Source: Paenibacillus sp. FSL H7-0326
GTDB taxonomy: Bacteria > Bacillota > Bacilli > Paenibacillales > Paenibacillaceae
Assembly (NCBI RefSeq): GCF_001955535.1
Contig: NZ_MPVN01000002.1
Coordinates: forward strand, 744,001 to 808,000
DNA length: 64,000 bases
Reading direction: 5' to 3'
Under the pieces are notes generated by a model. It saw only the letters and a list, made by a program, of their open reading frames with translations. It did not search any database and was not told the origin of the DNA. Shown piece after piece: positions 35,872 to 46,302 of this stretch; within the stretch, counting starts at the first letter, position 1; every line of letters starts with the position of its first letter. The position numbers were made by a program, and so were the translations under genes.

Positions 35872-37002
35872 CTATTCAAGGAAATCTTTAAGCCGTTTGC
35901 TGCGGCTTGGATGACGCAATTTGCGAAGTGCCTTCGCTTCAATCTGACGAATCCGTTCTCTCGTTACACCAAACACTTTACCTACCTCTTCAAGTGTACG
36001 TGTCCGCCCGTCGTCAAGCCCGAAACGGAGACGCAGAACGTTCTCTTCACGCTCAGTCAGTGTATCAAGTACATCCTCCAATTGCTCCTTCAGTAATTCA
36101 TACGCAGCAGCATCAGCCGGTGCAAGTGCTTCCTGATCCTCGATAAAATCTCCGAGATGAGAATCATCTTCTTCACCAATCGGTGTTTCAAGCGACACTG
36201 GTTCTTGCGCAATTTTCGTAATTTCCCGTACCTTTTCCACACTTAGATCCATCTCAGCCGCGATTTCCTCTGGCGTCGGTTCGCGCCCTAGCTCTTGCAG
36301 CAGTTGTCTGGATACACGGATCAATTTGTTAATGGTCTCCACCATATGAACAGGGATACGAATTGTACGAGCCTGGTCAGCAATCGCACGCGTAATCGCT
36401 TGACGAATCCACCAAGTTGCATAGGTACTAAATTTAAAGCCTTTGTTGTGGTCGAACTTCTCAACCGCTTTGATCAGACCCATATTCCCTTCCTGGATCA
36501 GATCAAGGAAGAGCATACCGCGGCCTACATACCGCTTAGCAATGCTGACAACGAGACGTAAGTTAGCTTCAGCGAGCCGACGTTTTGCTTCCTCGTCTCC
36601 ATTCATGATTCGCTTAGCCAGTTCAACTTCATCGTCTGCTGACAACAGCGGCACACGTCCGATTTCTTTCAAATACATGCGGACCGGATCATTAATTTTG
36701 ATACCAGGAGGAAGACTCAGATCATCATCAAAATGAAAATCATCACCCTCTTTATCCTCAGAGTCATCATTAGGCCGTAGTGGGTTATCATCATCACTCT
36801 CATTTACCACATCAATTCCTAAATCACTGAGTTGTTCATAGAACTCATCCATTTGCTCAGGGTCTTGATCGAATGGAGACAGCTTCTCCATGATCTCTTT
36901 ATAATTCAAAGACGACCTCTTTTTGCCCTGCTCAATCAGCTGGTCTTTTACTTGATCCAGCGTCAATTCTGTTTCTAGTTCAGCATGCTGATCATTCGCC
37001 AT
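35872..37002 (-). CDS. sigA: Primary sigma factor RpoD (SigA)
   Basis: Main vegetative sigma factor. The 376-residue product shows region 1.1, an acidic spacer ([21 protein letters not shown]), region 1.2 [11 protein letters not shown], region 2 with the -10 recognition helix ([31 protein letters not shown]), region 3, and region 4.2 [21 protein letters not shown]. These match the Bacillus SigA layout at the expected size. dnaG precedes it by 44 nt, which is the classical dnaG-sigA arrangement. Confidence 0.98.
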   Translation of the reverse strand: MANDQHAELETELTLDQVKDQLIEQGKKRSSLNYKEIMEKLSPFDQDPEQMDEFYEQLSDLGIDVVNESDDDNPLRPNDDSEDKEGDDFHFDDDLSLPPGIKINDPVRMYLKEIGRVPLLSADDEVELAKRIMNGDEEAKRRLAEANLRLVVSIAKRYVGRGMLFLDLIQEGNMGLIKAVEKFDHNKGFKFSTYATWWIRQAITRAIADQARTIRIPVHMVETINKLIRVSRQLLQELGREPTPEEIAAEMDLSVEKVREITKIAQEPVSLETPIGEEDDSHLGDFIEDQEALAPADAAAYELLKEQLEDVLDTLTEREENVLRLRFGLDDGRTRTLEEVGKVFGVTRERIRQIEAKALRKLRHPSRSKRLKDFLE

Positions 37003-37046
37003 ACTTCGACTCCCTCCTCCCTAGAAACATGGTATGATAATTACAA

Positions 37047-38867
37047 TCATTGTCTCTCTAGGGTTATAATCTCACTTGCGATTTGTGCTGCACGCAAAAA
37101 GTCTCCGGATCGTTCGGCAGCAATCATTTCCTCTTTTTTAGAATCGATCTGCTGTAATACCGGATACTTTAATACCTCTTTGATACAATCATCCAGTGCT
37201 CCGTGATCCCACTGCTCAGGCGTATCCATCATGGAAATGGAGCTTACCGTTTTTTCAAGACGATCGTCTTGAAGAGACAGCATAAACATCCTTAGATCCG
37301 GCGGTTTGCCTTGAGCGTAATAAGCATATAGATAAGCAGCGATAGCTGCATGATCGCTAATGTTAAAGGCTTCACCAAGACGTTCACCAACATATCTGGC
37401 CGCCTCATCATCTTGAAGCATCCAGGACAGAAGCCTTCGTTCGGCCGTATGATAGGCAGGAAGTAAATTAGGTGTAGGAATCTGCCTATTTTGTTGCCTA
37501 CCATTATTCCACCTTTTGTCGTTATTATCCCCATAATGCTCGTTTTTTTGCATTTGCTGCCTTTCGAGATTGCATTCCTGCTTCAGTGTCTCAAAATCCA
37601 CATGCACATCGGAAGCAAGCTCCCGCAAATACACCTCTCTCTCCGTAGGAGAAGAGAGTGGAGCAATTAGCTTGATGGCCTCACGCGAATAAGCAATCCG
37701 GCCACCTTCTTCTAGCAGTATATGGTTTTTTTTCAAGTTTATAAGTCTAAATTTTAACGGTGGAACAGCACCTTCAATGATCTGATGAGTGAAGCGGTCT
37801 CCGCCATGCTTGCGAATAAATTCATCAGGGTCTAAACCATCTGTCAGAAGCGCAACCTTTGCTTGGATCCCTGCCGACTCCAGGATCGGTAAATTCTTAA
37901 GTGCGGCAGCTTGACCGGCGCGATCACCGTCATAACAGATAATTACCTCATCACTGAGAGATTTAAGCATACGGGCTTGATTTTCCGTCAGGGCAGTCCC
38001 CATTCCGGCAACCCCATTCTGAATTCCATGCTCCCAAGCAGAGATCACATCGCCATAGCCTTCAAACAGAATGGCTTGTCCTTTCTTACGGATCGAAGCC
38101 TTCGCATGATCCATATTGTAGAGGACACGACTCTTGTTAAAGAGCCTCGTCTCCGGCGAATTAAGATACTTCGGCTGGCCATCACCCATAATTCGGCCTG
38201 CAAAGGCAATAATTTTGCCACTGCTGTTCTTAATTGGGAACATGACACGGTCTCGAAAGCGATCTACATACCCTTCGCCTTCATTTCGGGCTGATATCAA
38301 TCCGCCCTTCTCCATTTCAGCAAGCGGAAACTCTCGTTTCGTGAGAAACTGCACAAGTGTACTCCAACCGGCCGGAGCATATCCAATCTGAAAATGGTCA
38401 ATCGCTTTGTCATTCATACCCCGATTACGCAAATATTCAATTGCTGCCTTACCGTACTCCGTATTCTTCAATAAATAATGGTATAATTTAGCAGTAAGCT
38501 CATAAGCCTGCAGCAAACGTTCTGTTTCAGGATTATGATGTGCGACATCACGCCCTTGCCATTCCCCAAGAGGAATATGGCTCTCTTCTGCCATCGTCTT
38601 AACAGCCTCGGGAAAGGTTAATCCTTCGATTTCCATCCTGAATTTGATGGCGTTGCCTCCCTTGCCGCAGCCGTAGCAATAGAAGATTTGGCGTTCTGGT
38701 GTAACCGTAAAGGAAGGGGTATTCTCTGAATGAAAAGGACAAAGCCCTTTCATATACTTACCCTGCTTGGTCAGATGTACAAACTTACTTACCGTGTCGA
38801 CGATATCATGTTGACTCAGCACTGATTCGATAACACTTTCCGGTATGTTACCCTGTCCGGCACTCAT
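37047..38867 (-). CDS. dnaG: DNA primase DnaG
   Basis: Synthesises RNA primers at the replication fork. About 606 residues: an N-terminal CHC2 zinc finger (CPFHSENTPSF and CYGCGKGG, about 37-65), the TOPRIM core with LFEGYGDVISAWEHGI and IICYDGDRAGQAAALKN (about 260-320), and a C-terminal helicase-binding domain. The ATG at 38867 (MSAGQGNIPESVIES) has AGGTGG 5 nt upstream and is preferred over one five codons earlier. A Gln- and Asn-rich linker (about 430-460) joins the last two domains. Confidence 0.97.
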   Translation of the reverse strand: MSAGQGNIPESVIESVLSQHDIVDTVSKFVHLTKQGKYMKGLCPFHSENTPSFTVTPERQIFYCYGCGKGGNAIKFRMEIEGLTFPEAVKTMAEESHIPLGEWQGRDVAHHNPETERLLQAYELTAKLYHYLLKNTEYGKAAIEYLRNRGMNDKAIDHFQIGYAPAGWSTLVQFLTKREFPLAEMEKGGLISARNEGEGYVDRFRDRVMFPIKNSSGKIIAFAGRIMGDGQPKYLNSPETRLFNKSRVLYNMDHAKASIRKKGQAILFEGYGDVISAWEHGIQNGVAGMGTALTENQARMLKSLSDEVIICYDGDRAGQAAALKNLPILESAGIQAKVALLTDGLDPDEFIRKHGGDRFTHQIIEGAVPPLKFRLINLKKNHILLEEGGRIAYSREAIKLIAPLSSPTEREVYLRELASDVHVDFETLKQECNLERQQMQKNEHYGDNNDKRWNNGRQQNRQIPTPNLLPAYHTAERRLLSWMLQDDEAARYVGERLGEAFNISDHAAIAAYLYAYYAQGKPPDLRMFMLSLQDDRLEKTVSSISMMDTPEQWDHGALDDCIKEVLKYPVLQQIDSKKEEMIAAERSGDFLRAAQIASEIITLERQ

Positions 38868-38914
38868 CTTAACCACCTTCATCTCTTTAACACGTAAATA
38901 ATTATTCGCTAAAC

Positions 38915-39370
38915 TTACACAATCTCCTGCAAATCCTTCAAAAGTTTTGTCAGTTTATGTTGAAATAACTTCCTGTCCTCATCTGTCATGGGCTTTGGAC
39001 CCTTACCATACTGGCCTCTTTTCCTAGCTTTCGCGTGCGAATGCCGAGTATCGAGCAAAAAATCGATATCTTGATTGTCGATTATTCTGCCTCGGAATGT
39101 AATTACGCTGCAGGATTTGGCCAGAGCTAATGCAGCAAGTCCATAATCCTGGGTTACAACAATATCTTGTGCCTTGATATGATTAGCAATATACAGGTCA
39201 GCACTTTGGTCACTCCGGTCAACATGCACAATCGTCGTCCCTTCCCCGCCTTCCAGCCGATGGTCGTAGGAGGACACCATGAGCACATGAATCTGAAATG
39301 ATGCTGCGGCAGTCTGAATTTCACGTTTTACGGGACATGCATCCGCATCCACCACAATTTTCCTATGCAA
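38915..39370 (-). CDS. YaiI/YqxD family protein (DUF188)
   Basis: A 151-residue protein with the NYN/PIN-like DUF188 pattern: VVDADACPVKREI at the N-terminus, VDRSDQSADLYIANH, IVVTQDYGLAALAL and FRGRIIDNQDIDFLL, and the basic KARKRGQYGKGPK tail. The aspartates suggest metal binding and possible nuclease activity, which is unproved. It begins with TTG at 39370 after AGGTG. yqxD also precedes dnaG in Bacillus; the ccpN and yqfL genes that lie between glyS and yqxD there are absent here. Confidence 0.85.
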   Translation of the reverse strand: MHRKIVVDADACPVKREIQTAAASFQIHVLMVSSYDHRLEGGEGTTIVHVDRSDQSADLYIANHIKAQDIVVTQDYGLAALALAKSCSVITFRGRIIDNQDIDFLLDTRHSHAKARKRGQYGKGPKPMTDEDRKLFQHKLTKLLKDLQEIV

Positions 39371-39458
39371 TATTCATCACCTGTCCGGGATATTATTATA
39401 TACGCCTTCGTGCATCGTAATTCCTGCTCTAATCTCCACATGGAAAATAAAGGACAAA

Positions 39459-39488
39459 TACGGAACGGAGCCTATCCCCCGTTCCGTA
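39459..39488 (-). terminator. Terminator of glyQS
   Basis: A 10-bp stem TACGGAACGG/CCGTTCCGTA with an 10-nt C-rich loop lies 50 nt after the glyS stop and is followed by a T-containing run on the minus strand. Confidence 0.75.
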
Positions 39489-39537
39489 TATTTATTTCTT
39501 ACCGCTTTACCTTTTTAAGCAAATATCAGGCACTCAA

Positions 39538-41613
39538 TTACCAGACAAGCTTGGAGAAATCTGCAAAGGCCTTCAAGTCTTTGTCAATGGATGCGAGTAG
39601 ACCCAATCGATTGGCTCGAATCGCTTCATCCTCAGCCATCACCATAACAGAGTCGAAGAAGGAAGTGATCGGCTCCCTCCATTCAGCTGCAATGCTTAGT
39701 GCCTTCTCGGCATCTCTTGCTCCCAATGCCTCGCGATAAGCCTGCGCTGTGGAGCTCCATGCTTCATATAATGTACGCTCACCTGCTTCGACAAAAACCT
39801 CCTCAGTCACAGAGGCGCTGGATGCCTTAGCTGCTAGGTTACCTACACGGTTAAACGAATCGACTGTGGTTTTGAAATCTTCCGTAGTCTCTACCGTGCT
39901 CATCAGCGCTGTACCACGATTTACTACAGATACGATATCGTCATACCCTGCGCTGATCACTGCATCTACAACATCATAACGCATCGTTTCAGACAGAAGC
40001 TTCTTAACACGAAGAGCGAAGAACTCCTGCAGATCCTTATGGATGTCATCCTTGGACCGCTTCATCACTCGCATATTCTCATGAATCTCGATTCCAATCT
40101 CAAAAATCTCATCAAGTGTAATCGGCAGCTTATGATCCAGCGCGATTTGTACAATACCTGCGGCTTGACGACGCAGCGCATATGGATCCTGAGAGCCTGT
40201 AGGGATAATACCGATAGAGAAGCATCCTACAATCGTATCTATTTTATCCGCTATGCTTACAATTGAACCTACAATAGAAGCAGGGACTGTATCAGAAGCA
40301 CTTCTTGGCTGGTAATGCTCAAATACAGCCTTTGCTACTTCAGGACGTTCGCCTGCACGCAGCGCATAATCTTCACCCATGACACCTTGCAGCTCTGGGA
40401 ATTCATACACCATCTGAGTGACAAGATCGAATTTGCATATATCCGCCGCACGACTTACCAGCTCGACTTGATCTGCTGACACCTGAAGCTTGGCTGCAAG
40501 CGTATCAGCGATCTTGCGGATGCGGCGAACCTTGTCTCCCACCGTACCGATCTCCTCTTGGAATACAATGCTCTCAAGCTTGGAGAGCGCATCCTTGATC
40601 TGCAGCTTCTGATCTTCCTCATAGAAGAACTTCGCATCAGACAGACGGGCACGCAATACTTTTTCATTCCCTCTTGCAATGACGTCAAGGGATTCTGCTC
40701 CTCCATTGCGAACCGTAACAAAATAAGGCAGCAATTTGCTGTTATCGTCCAGAACTGGGAAGTAACGCTGATGCTCTCTCATCGAAGTAATGAGCACATC
40801 CTGAGGGATATCCAGGAATGATTCTTCAAATGAACCATAGAGCACAGTCGGTGTTTCAACGAGAAACAGTACTTCTTCCAGCAGATCTTCTTTAATCGCA
40901 ATCGTCCAATTCTTCTTAGCTGCCAGAGCTTCGATCTGGCTCACTATAAGGGCACGGCGCTCTTCAATGTCAACAATAACATGCTGTTCACGAAGGGCCT
41001 CTGCGTATGCAGACGGCTCTGAGATCGTCGTGTCTGAACCGAGGAAACGATGTCCTCTCGATACATTCCCCGACTTCACCCCTGCAATCTCAATATCGAC
41101 AACATCCGAACCGAACATCGCCACGATCCAGCGAATCGGTCTAACAAATTTCAAGTCATACGAAGCCCAGCGCATAAATTTAGGGAAGGTCATCGCATGC
41201 AGTACCTGAAGCAGTCCGTCAGCAAGCACCTCTGAAGTCTGGATACCTTTACTGCTCTTCGTAGCATAGATATATTCTACGCCGCCCAGTTCTTTGAATG
41301 TAAACTGCTCCGGATCTACACCTTGGCTTCTTGCGAAACCAAGTGCAGCTTTGCTCCAGTTTCCGCTGTCATCGAGCGCAATTTTACGGGAAGGACCTTT
41401 AACTTCTTCCTCTACATCCTCCTGCTTCTCAATAACGTCCTTGATGATAACAGCCAAACGACGTGGAGTGGCATAAGCCAGAACTTCTCCATGAGTAACT
41501 CTTACACTGTCCAGCCATTTAACAAGCCTGTCTTCGAGCTGCTCAATTGCTCCCCGAACAAAACGTGCAGGCACTTCCTCAAGACCGATCTCAAACAATA
41601 AATCTCTAGACAT
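39538..41613 (-). CDS. glyS: Glycyl-tRNA synthetase beta subunit
   Basis: Partner of GlyQ in the alpha2beta2 glycyl-tRNA synthetase; it binds tRNA and helps charging. The 691-residue length is usual. It begins RDLLFEIGLEEVPARFV, with the FMRWASYDLKFVRPIRWIVA and FLDIPQDVLITSMREHQRYFP blocks, an HD-like region (about 440-470) and a C-terminal anticodon-binding (DALR-like) part. The ATG overlaps the glyQ stop by one nucleotide, giving translational coupling. Confidence 0.98.
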   Translation of the reverse strand: MSRDLLFEIGLEEVPARFVRGAIEQLEDRLVKWLDSVRVTHGEVLAYATPRRLAVIIKDVIEKQEDVEEEVKGPSRKIALDDSGNWSKAALGFARSQGVDPEQFTFKELGGVEYIYATKSSKGIQTSEVLADGLLQVLHAMTFPKFMRWASYDLKFVRPIRWIVAMFGSDVVDIEIAGVKSGNVSRGHRFLGSDTTISEPSAYAEALREQHVIVDIEERRALIVSQIEALAAKKNWTIAIKEDLLEEVLFLVETPTVLYGSFEESFLDIPQDVLITSMREHQRYFPVLDDNSKLLPYFVTVRNGGAESLDVIARGNEKVLRARLSDAKFFYEEDQKLQIKDALSKLESIVFQEEIGTVGDKVRRIRKIADTLAAKLQVSADQVELVSRAADICKFDLVTQMVYEFPELQGVMGEDYALRAGERPEVAKAVFEHYQPRSASDTVPASIVGSIVSIADKIDTIVGCFSIGIIPTGSQDPYALRRQAAGIVQIALDHKLPITLDEIFEIGIEIHENMRVMKRSKDDIHKDLQEFFALRVKKLLSETMRYDVVDAVISAGYDDIVSVVNRGTALMSTVETTEDFKTTVDSFNRVGNLAAKASSASVTEEVFVEAGERTLYEAWSSTAQAYREALGARDAEKALSIAAEWREPITSFFDSVMVMAEDEAIRANRLGLLASIDKDLKAFADFSKLVW

Positions 41614-42494
41614 TATTGTGCACCTCCTTGTTTGAGCAGCGGGAATCCGAGCTTCTCGCGTTCCTCCAGATAGGTAGCCGCTACTTGTCTAGCCAAATTC
41701 CGCACTCTGGTAATATATCCTGTGCGTTCAGTAACACTGATTGCCCCTCGTGCATCAAGAAGGTTAAACGTGTGGGAACATTTAAGAACATAATCGTAAG
41801 CTGGGAATACCAAATGCTGATCCATCGCTTTTTTGGCTTCTTCCTCATACATATTGAACAGCGTGAACAGCATACGCACATCGGATACCTCGAAGGTATA
41901 CTTGGAATGTTCAAATTCCGGGTGCTTAAATACGTCGCCGTATGTAATGCCATCAACCCATTCTAGATCAAATACGTTGTCTTTATCTTGAATATAAGAG
42001 GCAAGACGCTCCATACCGTACGTGATTTCGACGGACACTGGATGCGTTTCAATACCGCCTACCTGCTGGAAATAAGTAAATTGAGTGATCTCCATTCCAT
42101 CCAGCCATACTTCCCAGCCTAGTCCTGCACAGCCAAGGGAAGGGTTCTCCCAGTTGTCTTCAACAAACCGGATATCATGCTTCTTAGCGTCAATGCCAAG
42201 AGCCTGAAGGCTCTCCAGGTAGATCTCCTGGATATTATCTGGTGAAGGCTTAATAATCACCTGGAACTGATGATGCTGATACAGTCGATTTGGGTTCTCT
42301 CCATACCGGCCATCCGACGGCCGTCTAGAAGGCTCTACATAAGCTACCTTCCATGGCTCAGGACCAATCGAACGCAGGAAAGTCATCGGATTCATCGTTC
42401 CGGCGCCTTTTTCCGTATCATAAGGCTGAACAATAATACAGTTGTGCTGTGCCCAGAAATCTTGCAGCGTCAATATCATTTGCTGAAAGTTCAT
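41613..42494 (-). CDS. glyQ: Glycyl-tRNA synthetase alpha subunit
   Basis: Catalytic class II subunit, about 293 residues. Visible motifs are [20 protein letters not shown] at the N-terminus, motif 2 [20 protein letters not shown], the [14 protein letters not shown] segment, [17 protein letters not shown] and the class II motif 3 region [10 protein letters not shown]. The ATG at 42494 is 8 nt after AAAGGAG; an ATG two codons earlier is too close. It is expressed behind a T-box leader that senses uncharged tRNA-Gly. Confidence 0.98.
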   Translation of the reverse strand: MNFQQMILTLQDFWAQHNCIIVQPYDTEKGAGTMNPMTFLRSIGPEPWKVAYVEPSRRPSDGRYGENPNRLYQHHQFQVIIKPSPDNIQEIYLESLQALGIDAKKHDIRFVEDNWENPSLGCAGLGWEVWLDGMEITQFTYFQQVGGIETHPVSVEITYGMERLASYIQDKDNVFDLEWVDGITYGDVFKHPEFEHSKYTFEVSDVRMLFTLFNMYEEEAKKAMDQHLVFPAYDYVLKCSHTFNLLDARGAISVTERTGYITRVRNLARQVAATYLEEREKLGFPLLKQGGAQ

Positions 42495-42540
42495 TTTCAT
42501 TTCTCCTTTGCAAGGTAAACTATTTCAAGTGCGCAAGGAC

Positions 42541-42784
42541 AGCAAAAAGCCCCCGTCCTACGCCTGATGTTCAGACGTAGGGACGAGAGCTACTCCCGCG
42601 GTTCCACCCTACTTGACTGCACTCCGAGGGAGTACAATCCACTTTTCCGTATCCATTTCATGCTCACGAGTGCCATTTCCTAAACCCGACCTGCCGGACT
42701 TTCACCATCTCCGACTCGCTCATTAGCCAAAGGTCCTTTATTTAGTACTTTCTCGATCAACACATGTCTCGTATAGAGATATTA
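42541..42784 (-). promoter_or_regulatory. Glycine T-box riboswitch of glyQS
   Basis: On the minus strand the leader carries the T-box core AGGGTGGAACCGCGG (42610-42596) and a terminator stem CGTCCCTACG/CGTAGGACG followed by T5 (42549-42590). Between promoter and core lies a long stem-loop region. A GGC at 42674-42672, followed by A, is a plausible glycine specifier. Uncharged tRNA-Gly would pair with the core and favour antitermination. Confidence 0.9.
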
Positions 42785-42790
42785 CTATGA

Positions 42791-42820
42791 ATAATAGCTT
42801 ATATGTCAGGTCGTTGTCAA
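42791..42820 (-). promoter_or_regulatory. Predicted sigma-A promoter of glyQS
   Basis: Minus-strand TTGACA (42820-42815) and TATTAT (42796-42791) are 18 nt apart, giving a start near 42784 at the head of the T-box leader. Confidence 0.75.
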
Positions 42821-42880
42821 GCTGAGCTCCTGCATCGAAGCTTCTTCACTTCGAAGTCCTTCGAAGGCTGCCCTTCTCCA

Positions 42881-43633
42881 TCAAAATCCGTATTTGTCCA
42901 TTTGATCGAGAAAATTACGGGATTTTAAAGTGAGGCCAAGCTGTTGATCCATGAAAGCTCGCATGATCTTCTTGATCTCCAGTTTGGTCTCATCACGAAC
43001 AGAGACGCTTCCCAGACGCTGCAGATCGACCATAGTAAATAAACGAAGCAGCTTCAGCGCTCTTGGAGAAATAGACATGGCAGGTGGATCGAAATGCTTG
43101 CATGCTCTGCACAGTGTGCCGCCGAGGCCTGGACTTATAAAATATTCCTCGTCCGGTCTTTCTCTGCCGCAGGATATGCAGGCCGTCAATTCAGGCGCAT
43201 AACCCGCGGATTGCAATATTTTCATTTCATAAAGAGATATGATAACAGCGGGATCTTTATCCTCATTCAGTGCCGTAAGGCATGCCTTTAATTGCTTAAA
43301 CCAAAAGCTTCCCGTCTCCTCATCCTGCAGCACGCGGTCGAGCAGCTCACAAGCATAAGAAGCATAAGCAGCTTTGACGATGTCCTCACGCAGCAAATGG
43401 TGAGATTCAATAATCTCACCTTGGTTTAACGTTCCGAGCCCTTGATTGCGAAAAAATACATATTCTCCGTGAGTGAAGACTTGTGTCAACGCGGCATGCC
43501 GGCTCTTCGGTTTCTTGGCTCCACGAACCAGAACTCCTATTTTGCCTCCACTTTCGGTGCAAAGCGTAATAATTTTGTTCCCCTCACCGTAGTCCATACT
43601 GCGGATGACGATGCCTTCCAGCCTATATAGCAT
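42881..43633 (-). CDS. recO: DNA repair protein RecO
   Basis: Recombination mediator that helps load RecA. The 250-residue product has an N-terminal OB fold (LYRLEGIVIRSMDYGEGNKIITL), a helical core and a zinc-binding four-Cys site (TACISCGRERP and GTLCRACKHF, about 145-175). A C-terminal helical domain follows. It lies downstream of yqzL and era, as in Bacillus. Confidence 0.96.
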   Translation of the reverse strand: MLYRLEGIVIRSMDYGEGNKIITLCTESGGKIGVLVRGAKKPKSRHAALTQVFTHGEYVFFRNQGLGTLNQGEIIESHHLLREDIVKAAYASYACELLDRVLQDEETGSFWFKQLKACLTALNEDKDPAVIISLYEMKILQSAGYAPELTACISCGRERPDEEYFISPGLGGTLCRACKHFDPPAMSISPRALKLLRLFTMVDLQRLGSVSVRDETKLEIKKIMRAFMDQQLGLTLKSRNFLDQMDKYGF

Positions 43634-43669
43634 GTCTCATCCCCCAATAGAAAGTCATGCTGTACTCTT

Positions 43670-43822
43670 TTAAGATTCGGTCTGTAATTCATCATAAGCC
43701 TCTCCCTCTGCGTCAGCTTCTGCCCCTGCTTCTCCCGTGCTGCACGCACAGGAATCCTTGTATAGCAGATAGGCATCGACATCTCCAGTCTTTGCAAAAT
43801 ACGTCCACGAAAAATCTCGCAC
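43670..43822 (-). CDS. yqzL: YqzL-like 50-residue protein
   Basis: A 50-codon gene between era and recO, the position of yqzL in Bacillus. It begins with GTG at 43822 (AGAGG about 10 nt upstream) and encodes MRDFSWTYFAKTGDVDAYLLYK, which matches the YqzL pattern of an aromatic, acidic start followed by GD(V/I)DAYLLYK. The C-terminal half is acidic and Ala/Glu-rich, with a CAC pair after the conserved block. Function is unknown. Overlapping frames on both strands are artefacts. Confidence 0.85.
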   Translation of the reverse strand: MRDFSWTYFAKTGDVDAYLLYKDSCACSTGEAGAEADAEGEAYDELQTES

Positions 43823-43958
43823 AAGTATTCATCCTCTCTTCGGAAATGACGTGATAAGCATCTACGAATAGGATGTGCAGGGCTGCTGTTTCTATGCGAT
43901 ACATTAACTGGAATTGCATTGACGAGAGGCAGCGGCTGATCATGCTTGCTGACCGAAA

Positions 43959-44861
43959 TTATGCGTCCCGATGGAAGCCTAAATCCTTAAGTACACGCTC
44001 TTGATTACGCCAATCCTTCTTCACCTTCACCCACAGCTCCAAAAATATTTTGGAGCCGAGCAGTCTCTCAATATCTTGTCTGGAACGCTTTCCGACCTCT
44101 TTAAGCAGCGAGCCCTGTTTGCCGATAATAATCCCTTTTTGCGAATCGCGCTCTACGAAAATAACAGCAGATACCTGCACCGTTCCATTCTCTTGCACGC
44201 GCATATCCTCAATGGTGACTGCAATGGAATGCGGTACTTCCTCACGGGTCATGTGCAGAATTTTTTCACGAATGAGCTCTGCAATGACGAATTGCTCCGG
44301 GTGATCTGTAATCTGATCATCAGGATAATACTTCGGACCTTCTGGCAAATACTTTTTGATCTGATCCATTAGTGTATTGACATTATTACCGAATTTGGCT
44401 GAGATCGGCACAATTTCTGCAAAATCAAGCAGATTGCGATACTGATCAATGAGAGGCAGCAGTGCTTCAGGCTCTACCTGATCAATCTTGTTCAGTACGA
44501 GGAACACAGGCGTCCGGACATTTTTGAGCTGTTCGGCAATAAAGCGGTCCCCGCCGCCCATGCCTTCAGAAGCATCGACCAGAAATAATACTGCCTCTAC
44601 TTCGGAGAACGTATTGAATGCCGTTTGATTCATGAAATCTCCCAGCTTGGACTGGCGTTTATGAATTCCGGGTGTATCCAAAAATACGATCTGGTTATCC
44701 TCTGCCGTATATACCCCGTGAATTTTGTTACGAGTAGTTTGAGGCTTATCCGACATTATGGCAATTTTTTGCCCGATGACTTGATTCATCAGCGTAGATT
44801 TTCCTACATTGGGTCTGCCAATAATGGCAACAAATCCAGATTTAAAAGCGGTTTTAGACAT
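43959..44861 (-). CDS. era: GTPase Era
   Basis: Ribosome assembly GTPase that binds the 3' end of 16S rRNA. About 300 residues: G1 GRPNVGKST (near 14), G2 [10 protein letters not shown]3 DTPGIHK, G4 NKID, then the C-terminal KH domain with [22 protein letters not shown]. The ATG at 44861 ([10 protein letters not shown]) follows a GGAGG site by 5 nt; a TTG four codons earlier overlaps it. It sits between cdd and yqzL. Confidence 0.97.
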   Translation of the reverse strand: MSKTAFKSGFVAIIGRPNVGKSTLMNQVIGQKIAIMSDKPQTTRNKIHGVYTAEDNQIVFLDTPGIHKRQSKLGDFMNQTAFNTFSEVEAVLFLVDASEGMGGGDRFIAEQLKNVRTPVFLVLNKIDQVEPEALLPLIDQYRNLLDFAEIVPISAKFGNNVNTLMDQIKKYLPEGPKYYPDDQITDHPEQFVIAELIREKILHMTREEVPHSIAVTIEDMRVQENGTVQVSAVIFVERDSQKGIIIGKQGSLLKEVGKRSRQDIERLLGSKIFLELWVKVKKDWRNQERVLKDLGFHRDA

Positions 44862-44897
44862 ATTTTCCTCCAAAAAGGGTCAACACCCTTATCCTTT

Positions 44898-45323
<426 letters not shown>

Positions 45324-45355
45324 TTATTGTGAACGTTTATAACGATAGATATGAA

Positions 45356-45721
45356 TTACAAAAGCCATCTAGTGAATGGTTTAAGGTAAACAAAAATCCC
45401 AATAATGACGGCAAAAACCGCCGCCAGCAGTACAGCTCCGGCAGCGGTATCTTTGGCAGCTTTGGCCAGCGGGTGAATCTCAGGGGATGCAAGGTCAACA
45501 ACGAGCTCAATCGCTGTGTTAAGCAGCTCGGTTACCATTACAGAGCCTATCGCCAAACAAACGAACATCCAATCCGTACGTGAAATATCCAGAAGCCATC
45601 CGGCAGTAACGGCGATGAGAGCAAGAACCGCATGAACCCGTAGGTTCCTTTGTGTTCTAAAACCGTACATCAGCCCTTCCATCGCATTTCGGAATACATC
45701 CACTATGGACCGTTGCTTCAT
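45356..45721 (-). CDS. dgkA: Undecaprenol/diacylglycerol kinase DgkA family
   Basis: Integral membrane kinase; Gram-positive members mainly phosphorylate undecaprenol, recycling the wall-lipid carrier. The 121-residue product has an amphipathic N-terminal helix, three membrane helices, and conserved VTELLNTAIELVVDL (catalytic Glu) and AKAAKDTAAGAVLLAA. The ATG overlaps the ybeY stop by one nucleotide. Confidence 0.93.
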   Translation of the reverse strand: MKQRSIVDVFRNAMEGLMYGFRTQRNLRVHAVLALIAVTAGWLLDISRTDWMFVCLAIGSVMVTELLNTAIELVVDLASPEIHPLAKAAKDTAAGAVLLAAVFAVIIGIFVYLKPFTRWLL

Positions 45722-46215
45722 TAGCGTGTCAACCCGACGCTTGCCAAGACAGCTTCTTGTTTACCCATCATTTCCGCTTCGCTCGTTTCATCCTGATGAT
45801 CATATCCGAGCAAATGAAGAAAGCCATGAACAAACAAAAATCCAAGCTCCCTTTCCACAGAATGACCGTATTCCTCGCTCTGCGCGATGGCCGTAGGGAC
45901 GGAAATGATGATATCACCAAGTACATCCGGTACATCCATTGATTCGCCTTCCTCGAGCTCATATACAATGTCAAGCTCTTCATCCAGCGTTTCATTCATC
46001 GCAAATGAAAGCACATCCGTAGGACGATCAATTCCGCGGTACTCCTTGTTCAGTTCGTGAATCTCCTCATCATTGACAAAGGTTAATGCAACCTCACCTT
46101 CATCTACCCCTTCCATTTCGGCTGCTTTTTCAAGCAGCTGAGTGAGAAGGGAGATAAGCTCATCACTGATATTATATTGCTCTTGATTATTATCCCATGC
46201 AAGCTGCACACTCAT
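45721..46215 (-). CDS. ybeY: Endoribonuclease YbeY (rRNA maturation factor)
   Basis: Zinc metalloprotein needed for 16S rRNA 3'-end maturation and 70S quality control. About 165 residues: VALTFVNDEEIHELNKEYRG and TDVLSFAM motifs, LGDIIIS, and the His triad VHGFLHLLGYDHQDE (about 131-145). The ATG at 46215 (MSVQLAWDN) sits 9 nt after AAAGGAG, so a longer upstream frame was rejected. It lies between pgpH and dgkA. Confidence 0.95.
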   Translation of the reverse strand: MSVQLAWDNNQEQYNISDELISLLTQLLEKAAEMEGVDEGEVALTFVNDEEIHELNKEYRGIDRPTDVLSFAMNETLDEELDIVYELEEGESMDVPDVLGDIIISVPTAIAQSEEYGHSVERELGFLFVHGFLHLLGYDHQDETSEAEMMGKQEAVLASVGLTR

Positions 46216-46302
46216 ATTAGCATGCTCCTTTGTTTCAATGAATGATTGAATCCATTTCACAACTGCAGAGCTAAAGGTATTATGAAATGGATTCGATTTG
46301 TA

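Noticed and set aside
43537..43824. Minus-strand 95-codon frame across the recO start
   Set aside because: It overlaps both recO and yqzL in another frame; the yqzL frame has a family match and RecO is certain.
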